This document shows, piece by piece, positions 20,150-32,041 of a stretch of DNA of 64,000 nt; position 1 is the stretch's first letter, and each line of letters starts with the position of its first letter. Below the pieces are notes generated by a model. That model made no database searches. It saw only the letters and a list, made by a program, of their open reading frames with translations, and was not told where the DNA came from. Position numbers and translations under genes: made by a program. This DNA comes from Doryteuthis pealeii (lineage: Eukaryota > Mollusca > Cephalopoda > Myopsida > Loliginidae): positions 16,419,148 to 16,483,147 of the forward strand of contig CM042179.1 of NCBI GenBank assembly GCA_023376005.1. The letters are read 5' to 3'.

Positions 20150-21620
20150 TTTTATCTGGTTAATAAATGTAGAGAAATGTGTCGTAAAAGTTCTATAAAT
20201 AAAAAAATAAAATAAAATAAAATAAAATAACAAGTGACCTTTTTACATTATTACTCGCGGATATTAAAACAAATAAATCTTTTCTTTTCTTTTTTCTTAG
20301 TTTTCAATCTGAAATAACTGTCGCCCCCTCCTCCCCTACCCTTACATAAAGAATAATTGGTTCAATGAAGTCACGTGGTTAAAGTCGACCGCTGATGTTA
20401 AGTGGTGTTTCTAACGAAACACTCCTAGAAAAATTATGTTCATAATATGAATGATTTTTTTTTTTTTGTGACTGTCAATGATTTTTTTAAAATTGTTTCT
20501 TGGACGTCAAAAATCTTCAGTTTGTATCTACAGTTTCTAAAACATGAACATGAACAACATTCTCTGAAGAGTAGTGAAATGTTACACTTAACGAAAATGC
20601 ACAGAGAAGAAGAAAATACCAAGGAAATATAACAACAAAATTCCATGTTCGCAAAAAAAGCACTGTTAACTTCTTCTGTATCAGTACAAACAATTTTCTG
20701 TGAAAAAAGTCTGCGCATACATTCTACTTTCAATATATATCTGCCTACAATATACGTGTACTTAAAAGAAGAAACTGTTTGTTTTGTCGTGTAGTCATGG
20801 AGGTCTCGACTTGTTTCCCTACCTGCCACTATAGTGCGTATATAATGATGATATATGATTAATCTTTTTCAATTTGACTTATTGAACTGGTATAATTCGT
20901 GGAGTTTTAATTGTATTTGTGCATTTGTATAAATTTTATTTAAAGCCTACGATTACGTAAGAGTAAAACTAATTCATTCAGGTTTTTTAAAATATTTTAA
21001 CTTATTTTTAAAACGGCCACCACTCCCACATTTTAAAACTTTTTTTTACTAATCTGTTGTATTTTATTTTGTTTTGAATGTGTTAATTTATTTCTCACTA
21101 AAATATAAATAAGATTTAAAAAGAAAATTTTCGTAAACACGTTCTGGCTTCTCATTTTTAACGACACGTAAAATTGATTATTTGTACAGTAAATTGTACA
21201 TAGTATTATTTTCATTCATTATTAAGCCGCATGTTTATCAAATTATAGTTTAAAACTATTTCCATTCATTTTGTTGAACCTGTCCAATTTATTTATTTAC
21301 TTTTAAAAAAAAGTGTATTAAGGCAAAGTATACACTGTAATAGATAATCTATTTTTGTGTTTATTTAACTAAAATCAATAATTTCTTAAAGCTTATGTTG
21401 ACATCTTACTTTGGCTTGATTATTTGCGTTTCCAAATTTTATTTTATTAAATATTTCTATTTAATTAATTTATGAATAACTATTTTTAAAAATCTAAATT
21501 TGTCCTTACTATATACGTGTAAAGTAACGATTCCACTTAGGCCGATCGTGACTTTTCATTCATAATCAGTGAACCGAAGTAAAAAGAAAACTCCCGAATT
21601 TACAAAATTACAAATTTACA
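20150..21620. other. Region upstream of the glycosyltransferase gene
   Basis: AT-rich with an (AAAAT)n tract at about 20201-20232. A 129-codon minus-strand frame (20440-20829) has no family resemblance and is probably chance. The sequence just before 21622 presumably holds the 5' UTR and promoter, but I can define no promoter element. Confidence 0.5.
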
Positions 21621-21621
21621 A

Positions 21622-22695
21622 ATGGGTTTCACAATGTTAATTCGTTTGAAACGTTATTTTATTTTGTTGATTTTAGGCTCGATTGCTATCTTTAGTTTAT
21701 GGGTGGCTATTCACTCTCACAAAGGTGTTTGGGGGTCACTATCAAACAACACCAAAAAATCTTTAAACATAAAACCAGCGCCTGTGCAAAAGGTATTTCA
21801 AAAGCAAAAGGAACCGGTTGATTTTTGGAGTGCTGTTAATGATTCAGTTATAATTGCTAAAAGTATTATGGAAAAGAAACAACCAGTACTTGTTACATTA
21901 ATTAACAATGCATATCTACCATTTGTTTATAGCTGGCTGTGTAATACAATCTACATGAATATTCATGAACAAGTTTTATTTATTACTACAGATGCACAAT
22001 CTAAAGTCAGATTAAATAAGGATTGGCCAAATGTCAATGTTGTATCTTTACCTGAAGAAATTGCTTTAAATGACAATCAAGCTTACAGTAAAGTTGGTTA
22101 TGTGAAACTCATGGTCAAACGTACAGAAATTCTAAACTCTCTTTTAATAAATGACATTGAAATCCTTCTATTTGAAGTTGATTGTCTCTGGATATCAAAT
22201 CCAATTAATGACTGTAGAAAACGTGCACTGACCAATGATGTAATCGTTACCTGTATCGCCCGAAAACAAAGTGCTATTGCCGGTGGCTTTATATACATGA
22301 AACCAACTCCTGCAATGAAAAGACTATGGGACAAACTTACTCAAAAAATGAGAGCTCTAGGAAAAGAAATTCAAAAAAAAGATTCCAAAAAGCCAGTTTC
22401 AGAATCAAAGAATGATCAGATATTTTTCATGCAACTCATTCAAAGTCGTTTTGGAAACATAAAGTATAATGTTCTTCCTTGGGATTATTACCCTGATGGA
22501 AAATGGTACTCAATGAAAAGGAGTAAAAGAGAACAGATAAAACCGGTTATTATCAATAATAATTGGGTTATTGGAAACGGAAAAAAATTGAGCCGTGCCA
22601 AGAAGTGGGGGCATTGGTTTGTTGATGACACTTTAAAATGTGTTATGAATGATGTTGATAAAGTTGTCAATAAGGGTTTATATAATCAAGTATAA
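21622..22695 (+). CDS. Golgi-type nucleotide-diphospho-sugar transferase
   Basis: An intact 357-codon single-exon frame, the only convincing host gene here. Seen: residues 1-12 are short and basic (M..LIRLKRY), residues 13-31 are a hydrophobic signal anchor (FILLILGSIAIFSLW), giving a type II membrane protein with a lumenal catalytic domain. VTLINNAYLPF begins the GT-A-like domain near residue 92. LLFEVDCLWISNP (about 185) is the DXD-equivalent motif, with Glu for the first Asp. SESKNDQIFFMQL and LPWDYYPDGKWY follow, then NNNWVIGNGKK and KKWGHWF near the C-terminus. Known: these motifs mark the nucleotide-diphospho-sugar transferase family (Pfam Nucleotid_trans), expanded in molluscs and related animals. 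Inferred: it transfers a sugar from a nucleotide donor in the Golgi; donor and acceptor cannot be told. The ATG at 21622 precedes the anchor; the ATG at 21634 is also possible. Absence of introns fits retroposition or an intronless family. Confidence 0.82.
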   Translation: MGFTMLIRLKRYFILLILGSIAIFSLWVAIHSHKGVWGSLSNNTKKSLNIKPAPVQKVFQKQKEPVDFWSAVNDSVIIAKSIMEKKQPVLVTLINNAYLPFVYSWLCNTIYMNIHEQVLFITTDAQSKVRLNKDWPNVNVVSLPEEIALNDNQAYSKVGYVKLMVKRTEILNSLLINDIEILLFEVDCLWISNPINDCRKRALTNDVIVTCIARKQSAIAGGFIYMKPTPAMKRLWDKLTQKMRALGKEIQKKDSKKPVSESKNDQIFFMQLIQSRFGNIKYNVLPWDYYPDGKWYSMKRSKREQIKPVIINNNWVIGNGKKLSRAKKWGHWFVDDTLKCVMNDVDKVVNKGLYNQV

Positions 22696-22717
22696 GTTGG
22701 GTTTTTTTCTTGAAGCA

Positions 22718-22723
22718 AATAAA
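22718..22723 (+). promoter_or_regulatory. Possible polyadenylation signal
   Basis: AATAAA 22 bp after the stop codon of the transferase. In DNA this AT-rich the hexamer is common by chance, so it is only a candidate. Confidence 0.3.
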
Positions 22724-22729
22724 ACTGGT

Positions 22730-25725
22730 TGCAGGATTGATTTTCTTCCCCTCCCCAATAATCAAGTATATTCAACTTTAAAAATGATACAGATTGGAGA
22801 ATCATAAACATTTCATTGTTAATTCATTCAAAAAATGAAATGAAAACACAAAAAAAAAACAACAAAAAAAAACTGCTGTATTCATGTTTGTAAACAAAAA
22901 AACTATGCTGCTGCATTTATTTTTGTCCTTTTATTTGATTTTTTTTGTTTTTGTTTTTTAAAATTTTTTTTTTAATTGTTACAATTTTCTGTTTTTTAAA
23001 CATGGGTAGTTTTTGTAAGAAAGATGGTTATAATACACTTTTTCTTTTTCTTTTTCTTTTTTTTTTAGGTTTCTTAAAATAATTGTTGCAAGATTTATTT
23101 CTACATAAATCTTTAAACATTATCTATTTTCAATATTTATTATCTCAAAAAGCCACTACATATTTCCGAAATTTACAGGAGTAAATTTACATTTAGATGG
23201 GTGTAAAAATTCTTAAATGTTTCATTATTAGGTGATAAAAAATTATGGGGTGATTTTGTTCATTACATTAATCAAATCAAAATGTTTATTTCTTCATTTA
23301 AATTTAGATGAAAATTTATACAATTTTATTTTTCTTAATTCCTACCGGTTCTTATATTACAGTGGAATGAACAAATACATACATGCATGCATACATACAT
23401 ACATACATACATGCCTGTGTGTGTGTGTGTGTGTGTGCTTTCATTGGAAAAAAATTATGAGGGAATTTCTTTTTGTAAACTTATTTCTTGAATGATTCTA
23501 TGATGTTCAATTAAATGAGCATTTAACATTGTTGAATCTTTTTATTTTATCAAAATTCCTTTTTTGTCAACTCTTTCAAATTTTGATGGTTACTTGTTTG
23601 AGTTTTTCATTTTTGTACATGAAAAAAATGTAAGTTTTTTAATTTTTTTTATAAAGAAAATGTTGGATAGTTGTAGCATTCTTGCTGATAAAAAATATTA
23701 AAATACATGTGAGATTAACTTTTTAAAGATTGTTTTTGGTTTTTTTTTTTCTCAACTTTTCAATTAACTATACATGATTTTTTTCTCCCTTTTTCAAGCT
23801 ACAAATAAGATCAATATTTAATATCCTTGCCAAAATAACCCAATTCATGAATGGTGAAATCTTACAAGATGTGTAGTAACACTCTTTCATTTGTCTGTTT
23901 TACATATTTACATCATCATTACATTTTATTGTTCACTAATTAACATCAACCATTTGTTTCAGTTAGAAATAAGTTTTATTTAGAAAACATTTTATATATG
24001 TTTTATATATGTTTATATCAGAAACATTGGGTAACATGTTTTTTTTTACTCATGTTTAAACATTTAAGTAAATATTCATATAGATAGCTGCATCTCTAGA
24101 TTATTATTTTCTTATAGAATTTGACAGGAAAAAGTATCCAACCTTGAGGTACATATTTTCATTGGATTTTTTTTTTCTTTTTTCGAATGGTTGGAAATTA
24201 ATATTGCTTTCATAACTTTTATTTACCAAGTTTTATTGAATATATTTTGGAACAAATAATTGCTGTTTTTCACTTAATCTGATGTCTAAAGTAAAAGTAT
24301 TAGGTATGTTTTTGTTTTTATGTTTTATCTATACATTGTGGGTTTTTTTTAATTATAAATAAATAAATGATTTTATTGCCATTTTTTAAATAATTTTTGT
24401 CTGATATATTCCTGTTTTCATATTGCAAAAGTTAACAAATGAACAGTTTTAGATAACTTTCAGTATTGCATTGTTCAATTTCAATGTTTGAGTTTTGCCT
24501 CATTAACTTTTGTTGCATAAATTTTAAACTAAATAATTGTTTAAAGATATGAGGAGAAACCATACAATGAAAAGGTCTAATCTAAAAACTACTAACAACT
24601 TGAAAAGTATCAGCTTATTTAAACAATTTGCATGTTTTTGTTTTTTTTAGTCGTGTTTTTAATGCAAAAGCTTTTCTATAGTTTTTTTTTTCTAGCAGAT
24701 GTTTACAACAATATATCAAACTGACATTTATTAACGAAGGCAACAAATTTGACATTATAAACTAACGGAATATTTTGCAAGTTTGGAATTTAGTTGAGGT
24801 TTATTTTTATTTATTTATTTATTTTTCCTTTTTCATTTGACCTGACCTCCCCGCTATACTTTTTGTTTTGTAACAAAAAAAATAGTTTTTCTTTGAAACT
24901 TATTACTTTATGCACCTAAAATAAGGTTTGCATTAAATAGATATTTATTTCTAGAATCTAAAAATATAACATTTTAAACTTAACATCAGGATTTTCATAT
25001 TTTAAATGAATTTTATATATTAATTTTTCATAGTAAAAATACTTAGTTTTGAAATAAAATAACTGATACATTATAAAATTCATTAATTAATAAATATATA
25101 CGGAAAATTTCATTAAAATCGGATAATTCCCTGATTTTTGGTAAATTTTTAAAAATCACTAATGTTACATGAATTTTGTAAACATGCCATATTTCAAGAG
25201 CATTAATGGCTGAACGCGATCGAAATTAACCTAAAAATTTGTTTTAAATGTATTAAAAATGAATAAAATGTGTAATATTATTTTGCTTTTTAATTGATGG
25301 TCATTATGTAACTACTTATCGATTTATACAAAACTTTGACCTTAAATAATTGATTTAATTAATTTTAATTCGTTTTTGAAAAACATTAGCTGACTTTAGC
25401 AACCAATTTTTGGGTATACCTGGTACACATCAAGTCCTTTTCTATTAAACTGTTTGTTGACACTCAATGTATGATTCCATTTTCCCTATTGTTTTTGTTT
25501 TGTTTTTTTTTTTTGTTTTTTCAGGTTATTTGTACCAGGTAGATTTTAGACAATGAATCTTCCACTATATTGCCATAGCATGTATTTCAAGTTTCCACAA
25601 ATTTTCTTCTAATTAATTTGTGCCGAGTCAATCACTTAAACATTCCATGTCATCCGCACACACGCTTCTTCCGGAAAATAGTGGGATCAAGGATAGATCT
25701 GTTGGGGATACTCCTTAGAACAATA
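22730..25725. other. AT-rich non-coding DNA
   Basis: About 3 kb downstream of the transferase without recognisable coding sequence. It contains poly-T and poly-A runs and a (CATA)n-(TG)n microsatellite at about 23375-23437. Part may be the 3' UTR. Confidence 0.6.
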
Positions 25726-25729
25726 ATTG

Positions 25730-26000
25730 GTAATTTTCACCTTTAGTTGGTGAATTCCTAGCATAAAATTGTGCATGCGCATTATCTGAAATGAACTTAA
25801 TTGTTATTAAGAACACATTTTATGATATTTTTGTGTTAAAGCATGCAGGTGTATTGTTTTTCGAAAAAGTTTCTAAGATTTGTTTATTTTGCACGGAGAC
25901 TTTCAAAATAGCTACTGGCTTGTTTCAAAGTGAAAGTCAAGGGAGGTTACTCTAATTGCCTTATTTCCTAAGAATTTTGACAACTAAAGGTGAAAATTAC
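25730..26000. mobile_element. MITE with about 31-bp terminal inverted repeats
   Basis: GTAATTTTCACCTTTAGTTG at 25730 faces CAACTAAAGGTGAAAATTAC ending at 26000: 20 bp perfect, then an imperfect extension (GTGAATTCCTA / TAAGAATTTTGA). The 271-bp body has no coding capacity. No clear target duplication, so the superfamily is open. Confidence 0.75.
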
Positions 26001-26551
26001 TCAATCTTCTGAGATTCATATCCATTCACTCCTATTTTGTATTTGAGAAATGATTTAAGCTATCTGATTGTTTTTCCAATAATACCAAAGATGTTAACCT
26101 ATATTATTAATATTTGATGGGCTACACAGCTGCCTGCTAACAATACATACAAGATGTCAACTGGACATTTTGTCTTTCACTTTATGTATTTATTAATTCA
26201 TGTAATTCTCGGTATTGCTTTTACTTCCCTTCTTGAAGATAGTTGTAAGTTTTCATAACCAATGATGTAACTAATTTCTCAGCTATTTCTTTTTATTACT
26301 TTAGTCTTTATATCATCAATTTTCAGATTTGTATGGTTGTAGATTCTTCAATTCTTTGAATACTTCTTTTTCACATATTTCTAATTTGTCTCACTCTTGC
26401 GTAATTAAGTGATTCATATGTCAGTAATACAAGTTGTATGTTTTGTTTTTTTTTGGGGGGGGGGGTTATGAAGTTATTGTAATAATATTGGTTTTGTACA
26501 TCTGTGATGGTGAATAATCTATAAGGTTTTTTGAGGTTAGGTGTATATGAA

Positions 26552-26713
26552 ATGGGTGTTAACAGAAAAGATAAAAGAGGTAGGGAAGATTATAAAATCT
26601 CGTCTCGTAGCAAGAGGTTTCGAGGAAGAACAGGAAATGGCAACAGACTCCTCTACTTGTTCCAAGGATTTACCAGTTGGTAGTCCAATTGGACCCATGA
26701 TACTGGTGTCCTG
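26552..26713 (+). pseudogene. Copia-like reverse transcriptase fragment
   Basis: Frame reading WVLTEKIKEVGKIIKSRLV then ARGFEEEQEMATDSSTCSK, ending at TGA 26711-26713. W..T.K...G...K.RLVARGFEE followed by D(S)STCSK is the fingers/palm start of copia-type pol as found in many invertebrate elements. Only ~50 codons; everything else of the RT is absent. Confidence 0.55.
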
Positions 26714-26814
26714 AAGTTAAACTGCATTTAGTGGTGAGGTTCCAATTCTGGAGCTCTAGAGAGTGTGGAGTACCCCTTCATTGCCATTACCCTCAGGTTC
26801 ACACTGACCCAGAG

Positions 26815-26990
26815 CGGTATTTCCTCTTGAAATATGGGTTAAATAGATTAAAAAATGAGTTTCTAAAAAAAAGCTTTATAAAAGAAAAAGAATTTAATAC
26901 CCAACAAGGATGAATAAAACAAAAAGTCTGTAGCATAAAATAACCCAACAAGTGTTGACATGCCATAAAATCTAACCAACCAATCATGAT
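26815..26990 (+). repeat. SINE tail (family S2)
   Basis: GGGTTAAATAGATTAAAAAA.., CATAAAATAACCCAACAAG and GTTGACATGCCATAAAATC. The same tail occurs near 46030-46165, 56620-56745, 56760-56835 and at the end of the fuller SINE at 62508. Confidence 0.55.
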
Positions 26991-27090
26991 ACTACATGGA
27001 TATCTTCTTGTTCAATCATGTCCTTGAGATACAGATCATTTATCTTCTACTAGTCTTGTTGAACAAACAAACTTAACAAGAGATTTACTA

Positions 27091-27360
27091 TCAACCTAGC
27101 ATTTCACAATAGATGAGTTTCCACTGAGCTTTATGTACTTTCAAAATGGCATTTAGACATATTCTAGCTTCAGCAGCCTCAAACTGGGCCAAAATTTCTT
27201 CAGCCATGACAGATTTCACAACTTGTTGAACTTGTCTTGACTGCCATACTAATAAATATCTCCTTTCATTGTTACTAAGGAAGATGACATAGCCCCCTTG
27301 AGACCCTCCTCCTCTTCCTCCTCCTTCCAAATTACCAAATAGTACATCAATAAATCATTT
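27091..27360 (-). pseudogene. Copia-like RNase H fragment
   Basis: Minus-strand frame: FGNLEGG, then SQGGYVIFLSNNERRYLLVW, QSRQVQQVVKSVMAEE and AQFEAAEA. The order F.NL..GGSQGGY.IFL......W.S....RVVKS..A.E matches the RNase H domain of copia-like pol proteins. The upstream catalytic region contains stops and the domain is truncated. It lies opposite in orientation to the RT fragment at 26552, perhaps from the same inserted element rearranged. Confidence 0.55.
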
Positions 27361-28555
27361 AATCACCATTCTTCTAAACAATTTTCCATGGTTACTCCGA
27401 CCCAACCCTTTTTTTTAAATTTTTTTATTAGAGGTTTTCAGCTGCCTCCATCAGGAATATAGAATTGACGGAAGGGTACTACCAATACTGGAGCCTGGGG
27501 ATTAATTTGACCTAACATGAGAAAGCTCACTCGGTCCAGACACTGGTTAGATTTAAATCAACCAACTAGATTACAAACATTCGGGCTACATGTGGCCCTC
27601 AGCAAGCACAGGTGCGGCCTGTATGCAGACAGTGCTCTCATACAGTGCTTTTACAGTACCCTGGGTTTTTAAAAGTTTATTTCCAAAAATTCCTGGGTGA
27701 AAACAGTTGTTTATTTTCAATAGGACGATATGTTGTTAAGAAACAGTCTGTTATCAACGGGTTGTCTCTCACCCCTTCCTTTGAGTTGTGGAAGGAGGAG
27801 GCAAACTCAGTCAATACAAGGGAGTGAGTCTTTCCTCTTGCCTTCTACTTTCAATCAACACATGGCTAAAATTGAAAGTGACAGTGACACATATGTTTTG
27901 TTATTTGAACTTGGGCAGTAATAGTCTTTTTTCCTTTCTTTTTAACAAAATGATTTTAGATATGTATTCAATGTATTGATAATGAATTAGTGATAGCAAT
28001 CATCACTTTCTTCTGTTAATATAAAAGGATTTAAAGACTTAGGTGTAATTGTGCAGCCATCATGATAGACATATATAATCCATGCAGCCCTAGGGGGCTA
28101 CTCAGTTTGATATGTTTGACAGAGAATCTAGAAATAATAAACACAATTGGATGGAAACGAAGCAATAAAGTAAAAGAGAAACCACATAGAAAGTTATGTG
28201 TTGATACAAAGAGAGAACAAGCTAACATTTCAATATTACAGTAAATACTCTGTTAGTAGATTTTATATAACACCATTTCGAATGTGGATTTGAGATTAGT
28301 TCTGTATTTGTTTTTTGTTTTTTTTTCTTGTGGTCTTTTTTGTTTTATGAGCTGATTCATTTCATCTTTGAACAAATTCTTCATTGTTTAGTCCAGTCTA
28401 TACAGGATGAAAACTTCTCAAAAATATTTTAAGAACTTTAATCAGTTTGAATATTTTTAGTTTAGTTTAGTGATGTTCAATAGAACCATCCATATTAATT
28501 TGCTATTACTTGTATGAATGTTTGGTTCACATTTACTTGTTGCCTTATATATCAC
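27361..28555. other. Non-coding DNA
   Basis: Several 60-70 codon frames exist (27612-28244) but none resembles a known family. Moderate GC between 27430 and 27810 suggests an unrecognised old element. Confidence 0.45.
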
Positions 28556-28559
28556 TTAT

Positions 28560-28680
28560 AGTAATTGGAGAAGCAAGAATGAACTCGTAAGTGATGTTCT
28601 CTTGTGGACACCAGTGTAGGCTGACCAACAAAAACTTACATCAGCTCTGTGCAGATCTGGATGCCATTGTTATTGAAGAT
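28560..28680 (+). mobile_element. RTE-like LINE fragment
   Basis: Reads NWRSKNELVSDVLLWTPV, a stop, then ADQQKLTSALCRSGC. This is the segment downstream of the thumb in the same LINE family as 18885, 19085 and 42536. Confidence 0.6.
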
Positions 28681-28769
28681 AACATTTGATTCTTTCTCTA
28701 GAATAGATTTCTTTTTCTGATTTTAATATTTATTATAGTTATATGCACTTTACTTTCTATTGTATGGCA

Positions 28770-29040
28770 CTATGCTGGGGGCACGGTTTCAACTTATGGA
28801 CCAATGCTCCGGCACGGTACCAAATGTTGTTTTATCGGGGTGTGTGGTGATGCGGGCCACTTACAGGGTGCTTAAAACCTGCTCGTTAGGACTTCCTGTT
28901 CCCACATTGTCTGCTGATCCACAGGAAGGTTGAAGGAGAGCTGGTTTTGTGCTTTTTCAACTTAGCTGTGTCTGACGATAACCAGATTAACCAAAGCGGT
29001 CAACAAAACAATAACCGCGAACGCTTATTAATGATTATAT
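28770..29040. other. GC-richer block, unclassified
   Basis: Contains GGGGGCACGGTTTCAAC, CTCCGGCACGGTACC and AACAATAACCGCGAACGC. The AACAATAACCGC string also occurs (minus strand) near 52275-52290 in another GC-richer block. LTR remnants are possible, but no paired LTR, primer site or pol gene is visible. Confidence 0.3.
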
Positions 29041-29164
29041 ACAAAAAAAAAAACCTTTTATTAATCCTACAATGATGAATATCTTGTACAATAGCAAATG
29101 AGCAATGGATGTTAAAGTTAGAATCAGTTTTTTAAAGTTGACTGGCGATATACAGCTAGATTTT

Positions 29165-29405
29165 AAGGGCCTGTTTAACTCCATCAGTAGAACATCCGCC
29201 CTGGAGTCACAAAGTTCTGGGTTCAATACCAGTCCTCACCAACTTGGCACATGAGTAGCACAGATTGGATCTGTTCAGTAAAATGGGGAGCTGATGATAG
29301 GTGTTGCACTCTACCTCAAGCACAAAAACAATATCCCTGATCTAGCACTAGTGAAAGACTCCCTTACTGTCCGGCTGATACCAACAATAGGCCATTACCT
29401 ACTTT
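29165..29405 (+). mobile_element. tRNA-derived SINE
   Basis: A-box-like CCATCAGTAGAACATC and B-box-like GGGTTCAATACC (29219-29230), then a non-tRNA body with CATGAGTAGCACAGATTGG and a final AATAGGCCATTACC. Differs from family S1 in the body. Confidence 0.6.
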
Positions 29406-29940
29406 ACTTATGGCATATTTTTATTTCTTGTAAGTTCATCTAAAAGTTATCTATATGTTATTTTTTTTGTGTTTTGTAGAATTTTCTTACAATTTGCTAA
29501 TTCTTTTCTTTTTTTTCTTTGTTTTAGTGAAGTGTATTATCCCACAATTTTCCACTTTCTCAATATCTATGTTGATATATCTAGTTCTCTCTTTCTATAA
29601 CCACCTTTTTCTCTCTTCAGATCCTTATTAGCTGTAACACCTTTATTCACTATATTTGATTCAGGGGTTCCTGACATTACTGATTTTTTAAATTTTATTT
29701 GATGGTATATAAGGTCTCCCTTTTTTTTTTTTTCATCCTCCAAAATGGTTCAAAATATATCTTCCAAGTCTTATATGCAAAGTTATGGTATCTGGTAGGC
29801 TAATATTTACCCACATACCACCAGTAATTGTACATAGTCCACCTATTTAGTAATCTAATATCAAATTTATGCCATTCAGTACAGTAATTATTGATGTTAT
29901 TAACAGATTAAATTCTGTTGAAAATACTTTAAATATTTAC
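29406..29940. other. AT-rich non-coding DNA
   Basis: Nothing recognised apart from poly-T runs. Confidence 0.6.
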
Positions 29941-30007
<67 letters not shown>

Positions 30008-30180
30008 TATTTTAAAATGACCCAAAATGTTTCTACTTTATATTTTAGTAGAAACATTTTGGGTCTTTTTAAAAAATGTACAATGTGTGCTCACCCTAAA
30101 GTAGAATATTACATTTTTATTTAAACTTTTAACATACACACACAGAAAAAAAAGTGATTGTGTGTGTATGTATGTGTGTA

Positions 30181-30212
<32 letters not shown>
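29941..30212. repeat. Microsatellites around a 19-bp-arm hairpin
   Basis: (GT)n(AT)n at 29941-30003, a perfect hairpin GACCCAAAATGTTTCTACT / AGTAGAAACATTTTGGGTC at 30019-30065 with a 9-nt loop, and (GT)/(TA)n again at 30160-30212. Confidence 0.85.
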
Positions 30213-30214
<2 letters not shown>

Positions 30215-31480
30215 ACAATTTGATTTCTCCCTAAAATAAACTTATTTAGTTATAAGTCAAAATATCCCTCAAATATGTCTACATGTATTTTTTTTGTATT
30301 TTTTTTTTTAACTGTCATTTTACTGTGTAATGTATATTGACAAAAACATTAAGTGCCTGTGAAAGATGTTTTATTTAACCTAACAAGTGCCTATAAATAC
30401 ATAGTATAAGAACATTTAACTAATCCATAGGAGGAAAAAAAACTAGTGTAAATTTATTTTTTTTAAAATTCTATGCACTTGCATCTAAATTAGTAGATTT
30501 GAATATATGTTTATAATTTAATGTTTTATGGGATGTTTTCAACAATAATCAAAATGTCTTTGTATTTTGGTGCACATAATTTAAAAAAAAATATTTTCAA
30601 TGAAATTTAAAATCTTTATAGGAAACTTTCAACGGCTGATGGTAGGAAAATCTTAGATAGGAATTTAAAAAATTTTAAATAACAAAAGTATCCAAAATAA
30701 ATCTAGACTCTACCATAAACTACACTAATTTATTTATTAGTTCTAAAAACAATACTTTTAAAATCAAATTGTAGTAGCAAAAATGTTATCTACTTTTTAG
30801 AATGCATACATTGCACAAAACAATATAAAGAGCAATAATAATGGTTCTTCAATTTTATAACATCTAGATAAATTCACTATAATAGAGAAGATTGAATAAA
30901 AAGAATAAATTGAACACTACATGAATTCTAGAAATTCATAAAGATAGATGGATATGTCTCGAAAGCTTTAACTGAAAAGGACTCAAAAACTAATTAAACC
31001 AACTAAAAAATAAAAAAAACTACATTGAACCCTAAACAATTATGTTCATTATTCCTTAACTTTAAAGTTTAAAAAAAATTCATAATTTCTATACTGATTT
31101 TCCTACTTAGTATCTTTGAGAGAGAATAAAAAAATATTTTCACATTTGAAAATATTTTTCATCAACAACTAATCAAATGGTTAATTTGTTAAGATAATGT
31201 TCAACTCTCATACACATGAGAAATCCAATCTCCTGGTGACTTGAAATTAAAGAGGTTTCTGATGATGGCGTAAGACTTTAACAAACTTTGACCGGTTTAG
31301 TGTAAGGCATTACTTGTCTGTTGTTTACAGACTTGAGTTCTCTAGGTGATCGTAACATACATCTATCTATGTATTTACATGTTAAAAGGGTGTCTCTTAC
31401 TGACAGCTATGGCCGTCCAAAAGGGAAGATGTTGGACTGCTGAAAAATCAGTCAGGTTTCGCTCTCAGCTAGAAGTAGTT
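30213..31480. other. AT-rich non-coding DNA
   Basis: No gene. The last 300 bp (from about 31180) have more balanced composition and lead into the hammerhead at 31487; they may be the body of a retrozyme-like unit. Confidence 0.5.
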
Positions 31481-31486
31481 ATGTCT

Positions 31487-31532
31487 AGCCACACTGATGA
31501 GATGTAAACATCAAAATACTGTGTCTGTGGTT
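31487..31532 (+). ncRNA. Hammerhead ribozyme with G12A change
   Basis: Stem I AGCCACA (31487-31493) with TGTGGTT (31526-31532), seven pairs with one G-U. Core CTGATGA 31494-31500. Stem II GATGT/ACATC with a 2-nt gap at the tip (31501-31512). AAAA at 31513-31516 where GAAA is required. A short stem III, then GUC with the cut after 31525. The fold is excellent but G12, a catalytic base, is A, so cleavage should be lost. Confidence 0.65.
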
Positions 31533-31541
<9 letters not shown>

Positions 31542-31574
<33 letters not shown>

Positions 31575-31575
31575 T
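31542..31575. repeat. (TA)n(CA)n microsatellite
   Basis: TA then CA dinucleotides immediately after the hammerhead-bearing unit. Confidence 0.85.
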
Positions 31576-31741
31576 GTTCTCCTGTCTGAGGATTGTGAAA
31601 TACACATGAAACTTTAGAAATGGTAGTATAGTCCCATAATCTCATATTTTAGGTTTTAAACATGCTATTATAGCATTGAGCACTTTCCTATGCAAACACT
31701 TTTCTTATTTGTTATCCTTCATTATATATATATATATATAT

Positions 31742-31985
31742 ATATATATCTTTGAAAGGAAGGAAAAACTCAACACCGTTATTCCATAATAAATTTATTT
31801 CAACCAAAATTATTATGGAATAACTGTATATAATCTAAAAAGTTTATTATACATTGTGCTCTCTTTAGTGATTTAAAGATTCACTGTATTTATACATACT
31901 GGATCTTACAATAATAATACATTGTGTCTTAGAAATCACATATAGAATCATCCCTTACTACCAAGTTTTGGATACCTCACATCTA
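31742..31985 (-). mobile_element. Penelope-type terminal module, minus strand
   Basis: Reverse-complement copy of the segment upstream of the Penelope ORF (37960-38100) and of 45187-45345: ACTTGGTAGTAAGGGATGAT, TGTGATTTCT and CAGTATGTATAAATACAG. It is joined to the 3' half of the hammerhead (ATAAATTTATTATGG), whose C-GAAA has become C-AACC-side TTGAAA, i.e. the CpG is lost. An inverted pair GTTATTCCATAAT / ATTATGGAATAAC surrounds the hammerhead piece. Confidence 0.6.
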
Positions 31986-31989
31986 TATA

Positions 31990-31995
31990 TATATA

Positions 31996-32040
<45 letters not shown>
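31990..32040. repeat. (TA)n microsatellite
   Basis: TA dinucleotides between the Penelope module and the LINE tail at 32041. Confidence 0.9.

Positions 32041-32041
<1 letters not shown>

Noticed and set aside
20440..20829. 129-codon minus-strand frame
   Set aside because: Composition follows AT-rich DNA, ends in poly-Lys from a T run, and no family motif is recognisable.
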